From: an uncultured Gammaproteobacteria bacterium
GTDB lineage: Bacteria; Pseudomonadota; Gammaproteobacteria; SZUA-140
Assembly (NCBI GenBank): GCA_945787585.1
Contig: CALZIG010000144.1
Location: 1 to 10,496 of the forward strand
Direction of reading: 5' to 3'
DNA: 10,496 nucleotides
Shown here: one piece after another, positions 7,221 to 10,496 of the stretch
Position numbering within the stretch: the first letter of the stretch is position 1
How the letters are laid out: every line of letters starts with the position of its first letter
Made by a program: the position numbers and the translations under genes
The notes under the pieces: model-generated
Databases searched by the model: none
The model's input: only the letters and a program-made list of their open reading frames with translations
Told to the model about the DNA's origin: nothing

Positions 7221-7784
7221 TCATTTCTCTTCGACAAATGAAAATAGATATTGATAAAGCACACGCGCTGATTTCGGCGGCTTATCTCGCTCACGCTCCT
7301 TAATGGTATTACGCACTAATTGGCGCAGATGCTGGCGGTCAATCTCCGGAAAACGAGCCAGCAGTGATTGCATTAAGTCTTCATCCCCTGCAATCAGGGC
7401 ATCGCGCCACTGCTCCACCTCATGCTGCCGCCGCACTTCGTCTCTGTGCGGCTGGTAGAGTTGCTCCAATGCCTGCCGAATGGCATCTTCCTCTTCATAC
7501 TCTGTTATTAACGCTGCGATGCGCGTGAGCTGGCGCTTAAGCGCACGACGCGTAAAGCGCTGCCCATCGTGAACGGCATCAAGCGTCTCCTCACTCAGTG
7601 GAATCTTCGCCAGACGCGCCTCACTCAGTGCGACCAACTCCTCGCCAAGATCACGCCGAGCCAGCATCTCACGCTTTAGTTGCGAGCGACTCTTCTCTTC
7701 TTCATCGTCATTTTCAAACAGCTGCTCTTCCGCATCATCGAAGAAGCCATCATCATCGTCAAAGCCACGCTTTTTTTTCGCCAT
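7221..7784 (-). CDS. darP: Ribosome biogenesis factor DarP (YjgA, DUF615)
   Basis: DarP associates with late 50S ribosomal precursors and helps maturation of the peptidyl-transferase centre region (known from E. coli). This 187-residue protein has a very acidic N-terminal tail (residues 9-30, largely Asp and Glu), then the family core: SQLKREMLARRDLGEELVAL (34-53), the LAKIPL motif (58-63), a helical charged middle region and the diagnostic KPPKSARVLYQYL (168-180). Length is typical. In E. coli and many relatives the neighbour is pmbA; here the neighbours are an AEC permease and an aminotransferase, so that linkage is absent. No good Shine-Dalgarno precedes the ATG, and the 64-nt upstream gap is very AT-rich. 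Identification is secure. Confidence 0.95.
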   Translation of the reverse strand: MAKKKRGFDDDDGFFDDAEEQLFENDDEEEKSRSQLKREMLARRDLGEELVALSEARLAKIPLSEETLDAVHDGQRFTRRALKRQLTRIAALITEYEEEDAIRQALEQLYQPHRDEVRRQHEVEQWRDALIAGDEDLMQSLLARFPEIDRQHLRQLVRNTIKERERDKPPKSARVLYQYLFSFVEEK

Positions 7785-7820
7785 ATCAAGCCAGAATAAT
7801 AATTAAGTTAATAATGTAAC

Positions 7821-7840
7821 TTTTTAATTTTAATTAAAAA
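7821..7840. repeat. AT-only inverted repeat between the AEC gene and darP
   Basis: TTTTTAATT (7821-7829) and AATTAAAAA (7832-7840) form a perfect 9-bp inverted repeat with a 2-nt centre, made only of A and T. Its T-tract could assist termination after the AEC gene, or the element could act as an UP-like sequence for darP. It lacks the GC-rich stem of an intrinsic terminator. Confidence 0.4.
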
Positions 7841-7848
7841 ATAACAAT

Positions 7849-8769
7849 CTAAACACCTAGTAACAGATACCACAATGGCAACGTCACCATACTCAACAAT
7901 GTTGAGAGCGTCACCATAGCAGCGAACATCGCCGTATCCAAGCCGTAACGGTCACAGATCACCATCCCTAGCACCATGCAGGGCATCGCACCTTCCAGTA
8001 CCAGCGCGGTAAGCGATTCACCGGAAAACCCCAGCAAGCTCCCCATTCCCCACACCACCAGCGGCATGATCATTAACTGGATAGATAACATCGGGGCCAT
8101 TACTGGAATGGACCTAAGCTTTAAGGTATCCCAACGCAGACTCATACCCAGTGATAACAACATCAGCGTCACCACACCATGCCCCAGCGTGCCGAGAAAA
8201 CCGGCCACTGCTGGCACCATCTCAACACCCGATACATTTAACAGCACCGCCACGATTGCCGCCCAGATCGGCGGCACCTTCAACAGCGTCATCATGGGAT
8301 TTTCATCACTGCCCATTTTACCATGACGATAATGGCGAGCGATCAAGATACCTACCGTCAGTAACAGTGGCGTACCTGCAAAAAGATCAAACTGAATCGC
8401 GGTACCGCGCGCCCATTCACCAAAGGTTGCCTCCAGTACCGGCAGCCCCAGGTAGGTCGCGTTAGGAAATCCCGCCGCAAGAATCGCTGCACCGATAAAG
8501 GCGCGGTGTTCAAAACGACGATAGCAGAACCAGGCAATCAACAGGCTAATTAATATACCCACCACTGCGGCCAAAGAGATCTTCAGTGCAGCCAACCCCA
8601 GTGGTGCCTGCCATAGTACTAACAACACCAGCGCTGGCAGTAGCAGATAATAGACCAGTATGGTCAGTGACTGGCGCACTGTATCAACGCTCACCCCACC
8701 GGGCGTCACGACGCGCCACAAAATACCACAGGCAATTAACGCTGCCATTTGAATCAGTACATCAAACAT
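7849..8769 (-). CDS. AEC (auxin efflux carrier) family transporter
   Basis: This 306-residue inner-membrane protein is hydrophobic throughout, with about ten membrane helices in two halves. It carries the AEC hallmarks: an Asn-containing break in the first half, FPNATYLGLPVLEATFG (101-117), and the matching second-half segment EGAMPCMVLGMVICDRYG (259-276), followed by a final pair of helices ending TLPLWYLLLG. AEC permeases in bacteria move small organic acids such as malate or malonate, or amino acids, but the substrate here cannot be inferred. It lies after the panD terminator, so it is probably not part of the pan operon. The ATG has no evident Shine-Dalgarno and I found no convincing promoter in the 67 nt between the terminator and the start. 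Confidence 0.9.
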   Translation of the reverse strand: MFDVLIQMAALIACGILWRVVTPGGVSVDTVRQSLTILVYYLLLPALVLLVLWQAPLGLAALKISLAAVVGILISLLIAWFCYRRFEHRAFIGAAILAAGFPNATYLGLPVLEATFGEWARGTAIQFDLFAGTPLLLTVGILIARHYRHGKMGSDENPMMTLLKVPPIWAAIVAVLLNVSGVEMVPAVAGFLGTLGHGVVTLMLLSLGMSLRWDTLKLRSIPVMAPMLSIQLMIMPLVVWGMGSLLGFSGESLTALVLEGAMPCMVLGMVICDRYGLDTAMFAAMVTLSTLLSMVTLPLWYLLLGV

Positions 8770-8835
8770 AAGACTGGGATTTTCGAGTATGTGCTACAGC
8801 GACTGGAACCCTGACACTGTCCGACCTGAGTAACA

Positions 8836-8859
8836 CTTAAAAGGATGGAGGCACCATCC
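8836..8859 (-). terminator. Intrinsic terminator downstream of panD
   Basis: The minus strand reads GGATGG-TGCCT-CCATCC followed by TTTTAAG: a perfect 6-bp stem (8843-8848 with 8854-8859), a 5-nt loop and a short T-run. It starts 35 nt after the panD stop codon and marks the end of the pan operon. The T-run is short, so termination may be partial. Confidence 0.8.
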
Positions 8860-8894
8860 AGACAAGAACTCAACCCACCAGCGAAAAGCGTCGT

Positions 8895-9275
8895 TTAAGC
8901 GACCTGCTGCGGAATGCTATTGCGACAGTGGGTAATATTGTTTTTTTCATCACAATAGACAAGGGTCGGCTTAAAATTAGTCAGTTCCTGCTGATTCAGC
9001 ACAACGTATGAGCAGATGATGACACGATGCCCCGGCGCTGCCTTATGCGCTGCCGCTCCATTCACCGAGATGATCTTTGAACCCGCTTCAGCGCGGATGG
9101 CATAGGTGACAAAGCGCTCGCCGTTATCAATATTATAGATCTGGATCTGCTCGTATTCACGAATACCGGCACGATCCAACAGATCACTATCTATTGCACA
9201 GGAACCTTCATACTCAAGCTCTGCGTGCGTGACGCAAGCGCGATGAAGTTTTGCATTTAGCATCGTTTGCTGCAT
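8895..9275 (-). CDS. panD: Aspartate 1-decarboxylase proenzyme PanD
   Basis: PanD decarboxylates L-aspartate to beta-alanine, one of the two substrates of PanC. The 126-residue proenzyme aligns without gaps at its start to the E. coli protein. The self-cleavage site is G24-S25 in YEGSCAID, where Ser25 becomes the pyruvoyl group. Lys9, Arg54, Thr57 and Tyr58 (GERFVTYAI) and Asn72 (ISVNGAAAH) are all in place, so it should process and be active. It is the last gene of the pan cluster, 75 nt after panC, with a GAGGA ribosome site rather far (about 12 nt) from the ATG and a terminator downstream. The gap before it holds a possible extended -10 promoter. Confidence 0.98.
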   Translation of the reverse strand: MQQTMLNAKLHRACVTHAELEYEGSCAIDSDLLDRAGIREYEQIQIYNIDNGERFVTYAIRAEAGSKIISVNGAAAHKAAPGHRVIICSYVVLNQQELTNFKPTLVYCDEKNNITHCRNSIPQQVA

Positions 9276-9325
9276 TGTACTAACTTATCCTCACTAAAAC
9301 AGATCCTACTACGGAACCGACGCCT

Positions 9326-9334
9326 ATTTTAACA
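9326..9334 (-). promoter_or_regulatory. Possible extended -10 element upstream of panD
   Basis: On the minus strand, TGTTAAAAT combines a TGn extension with a -10 hexamer matching at five of six positions. No recognisable -35 lies at the right distance. If active it would give panD a separate transcript with a leader of about 45 nt, independent of panB-panC. Confidence 0.3.
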
Positions 9335-9350
9335 TATTAATAAGTGCTCA

Positions 9351-10211
9351 CTACCCTGAATTCAAGCAAATATTATCGATCAATCGCGCCTTTCCTAACC
9401 ACGCAGCGGCAAGAATCACCAGATCTTGAGCATTCCCCTCCGCTTTAGAAAGGTCTTTACGGCTGCGCACAGTGAAATATTCGGGCCTAAAACCCCCTTT
9501 CTGTAGCACTTCCATCGCCTCTGCCTCAACCACTTCAATGCGCTCACTACCCAGTAACAGCCGTGATTTCGCCTGCTCAAGCTCACGATACAGCAATGGC
9601 GCTTGCTGACGCTCTACTGCACTTAAATACCCATTACGAGAGCTCATGGCGAGGCCATCGCTTTCTCGCTCTGTTGCAACACCGACAATATCAATGGGGA
9701 AACAGAGTTCACCCACCATGCGTCGAATGATCATCAACTGCTGAAAATCCTTTTCACCAAACAACGCCACATCCGGCAATACGATATTAAAAAGCTTCGC
9801 CACTACCGTCGTCACACCGATAAAATGCCCCGGGCGATGCTCGCCACAAAGGATATCCGAAAGGCCCGGCACCACCACCTGGCTATTATGCTGATAGCCG
9901 TCGGGATAGATCACCGCGACCGATGGTGTAAACAGCACATCAACACCCACTTCAGTTAACTTATCGGCATCCTGCGCAAGTGTATCTGGGTATGCGTTAA
10001 AATCGTCTTTATCATTAAACTGCATCGGATTGACAAAGATACTCACCACGATACGCTGCCCATGGTCACGCGCCTTTTCAACCAGACGCAGATGGCCACG
10101 GTGCAGATTCCCCATCGTCGGCACAAAGACAATGCGCTCACCCGCGATACGCCAGCCACGCACCTGCTCGCGAAGGGCACCGATATCACTAATCTGTTGC
10201 ATCGCAGCCAT
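9351..10211 (-). CDS. panC: Pantothenate synthetase PanC (pantoate--beta-alanine ligase)
   Basis: PanC joins pantoate and beta-alanine using ATP, through a pantoyl-adenylate intermediate, to give pantothenate. The 286-residue sequence shows the nucleotidyltransferase HxGH motif in PTMGNLHRGH (H37, H40), VNPMQFN (60-66), GHFIGVTTVV (128-137), FGEKDFQQL (151-159) and the KMSKS-like MSSRNGYL (189-196). The ATG at 10211 lies 5 nt after the panB stop. The ATG at 10202 would give 283 residues and line up exactly with the E. coli start. Neither has a visible Shine-Dalgarno, so translation is probably coupled to panB. The function is certain; the start could be either. Confidence 0.97.
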   Translation of the reverse strand: MAAMQQISDIGALREQVRGWRIAGERIVFVPTMGNLHRGHLRLVEKARDHGQRIVVSIFVNPMQFNDKDDFNAYPDTLAQDADKLTEVGVDVLFTPSVAVIYPDGYQHNSQVVVPGLSDILCGEHRPGHFIGVTTVVAKLFNIVLPDVALFGEKDFQQLMIIRRMVGELCFPIDIVGVATERESDGLAMSSRNGYLSAVERQQAPLLYRELEQAKSRLLLGSERIEVVEAEAMEVLQKGGFRPEYFTVRSRKDLSKAEGNAQDLVILAAAWLGKARLIDNICLNSG

Positions 10212-10216
10212 TAAAA

Positions 10217-10496
10217 TTAGGCGATGATCTGCGCGGCGGCCGGAAACTCGCCCGCTTTAACCTGCCGTACATACTCGGCAACCGCGGCCTCGACAGAGTC
10301 GCAATCTTCAAGAAAGTTTTTAGAAAAACTTGGCCGCTTACCGGGCGTAATACCTAGCATGTCGTATAACACCAGCACCTGACTATCACAATCTGCACCC
10401 GCACCAATGCCGATCACCGGCACCGTTGACTGCTCGCTCACCGCCTTCATCAGCGCCGCAGGCACACACTCCAGCAATAATAGCTCGGCACCCGCC
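10217..10496 (-). CDS. panB: 3-methyl-2-oxobutanoate hydroxymethyltransferase PanB (C-terminal part, cut by window edge)
   Basis: PanB transfers a hydroxymethyl group from methylene-tetrahydrofolate to ketoisovalerate, giving ketopantoate, the first committed step towards pantothenate. Only about the last 93 codons are present. The frame is open to the right edge and reads AGAELLLLECVPAALM, so the gene certainly continues beyond the window, and the TTG at 10477 is an internal Leu codon, not a start. The Glu in LECVP corresponds to the catalytic base of the family (E181 in E. coli). VPVIGIGAGADCDSQVLV and the LGITPGKRPSF segment are also diagnostic. The gene ends in TAA, 5 nt before the panC ATG, as expected for a panBC operon. 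Confidence 0.97.
   Translation of the reverse strand, partial: AGAELLLLECVPAALMKAVSEQSTVPVIGIGAGADCDSQVLVLYDMLGITPGKRPSFSKNFLEDCDSVEAAVAEYVRQVKAGEFPAAAQIIA

Noticed and set aside
7589..7630. Direct repeat CCTCACTCAGTG at 7589-7600 and 7619-7630 inside darP
   Set aside because: It is in frame and encodes similar LSE tripeptides in two conserved family segments, so protein constraint or chance explains it.
10217..10477. panB fragment read as a complete 86-residue ORF starting at 10477
   Set aside because: The supposed start is TTG, the frame stays open to the edge, and the upstream residues match PanB, so it is an internal codon.

Overview
This window looks like ordinary core chromosome of a gammaproteobacterium. 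DarP (YjgA), YaaA, the panB-panC-panD order, a DUF3301 membrane protein and an MltB-type transglycosylase are all typical of that class. I could not place the genus. Base composition and codon use look even across the window. I saw no rRNA or tRNA, insertion sequence, phage gene, CRISPR array or attachment site.

Layout, left to right. The plus strand carries only the last 38 codons of an unidentified gene (1-117). All other genes are on the minus strand, so transcription runs from right to left, and the left end is a convergent junction at 118-216. In transcription order the genes are: panB (3' part only, cut by the window edge), panC and panD, ending in an intrinsic terminator; an AEC-family permease; darP; a monocistronic AGXT-type aminotransferase with its own candidate promoter, good Shine-Dalgarno and strong UUCG-loop terminator; a DUF3817 membrane protein; yaaA behind an extended -10 promoter; a GAF-PAS-PAS-GGDEF-EAL cyclic-di-GMP enzyme; a periplasmic lytic transglycosylase; and a DUF3301 protein 18 nt after it.

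Functionally, PanB, PanC and PanD cover most of pantothenate (coenzyme A precursor) synthesis: ketopantoate formation, beta-alanine production and their condensation. The aminotransferase probably handles glyoxylate. DarP is a 50S assembly factor, YaaA a peroxide/iron stress protein, the GGDEF-EAL protein a cyclic-di-GMP turnover enzyme and the MltB relative a cell-wall enzyme. Apart from panBCD and perhaps mltB-DUF3301, the genes look like independent housekeeping units rather than one system.

No gene-free stretch exceeds 300 bases. The longest (5662-5881, 220 nt) holds the aminotransferase terminator and a possible 8-codon leader ORF. I found no convincing undescribed system. The items most worth a second look are an insertion near the EAL active site, the leader region of the DUF3817 gene, and an inverted repeat between yaaA and the cyclic-di-GMP gene.
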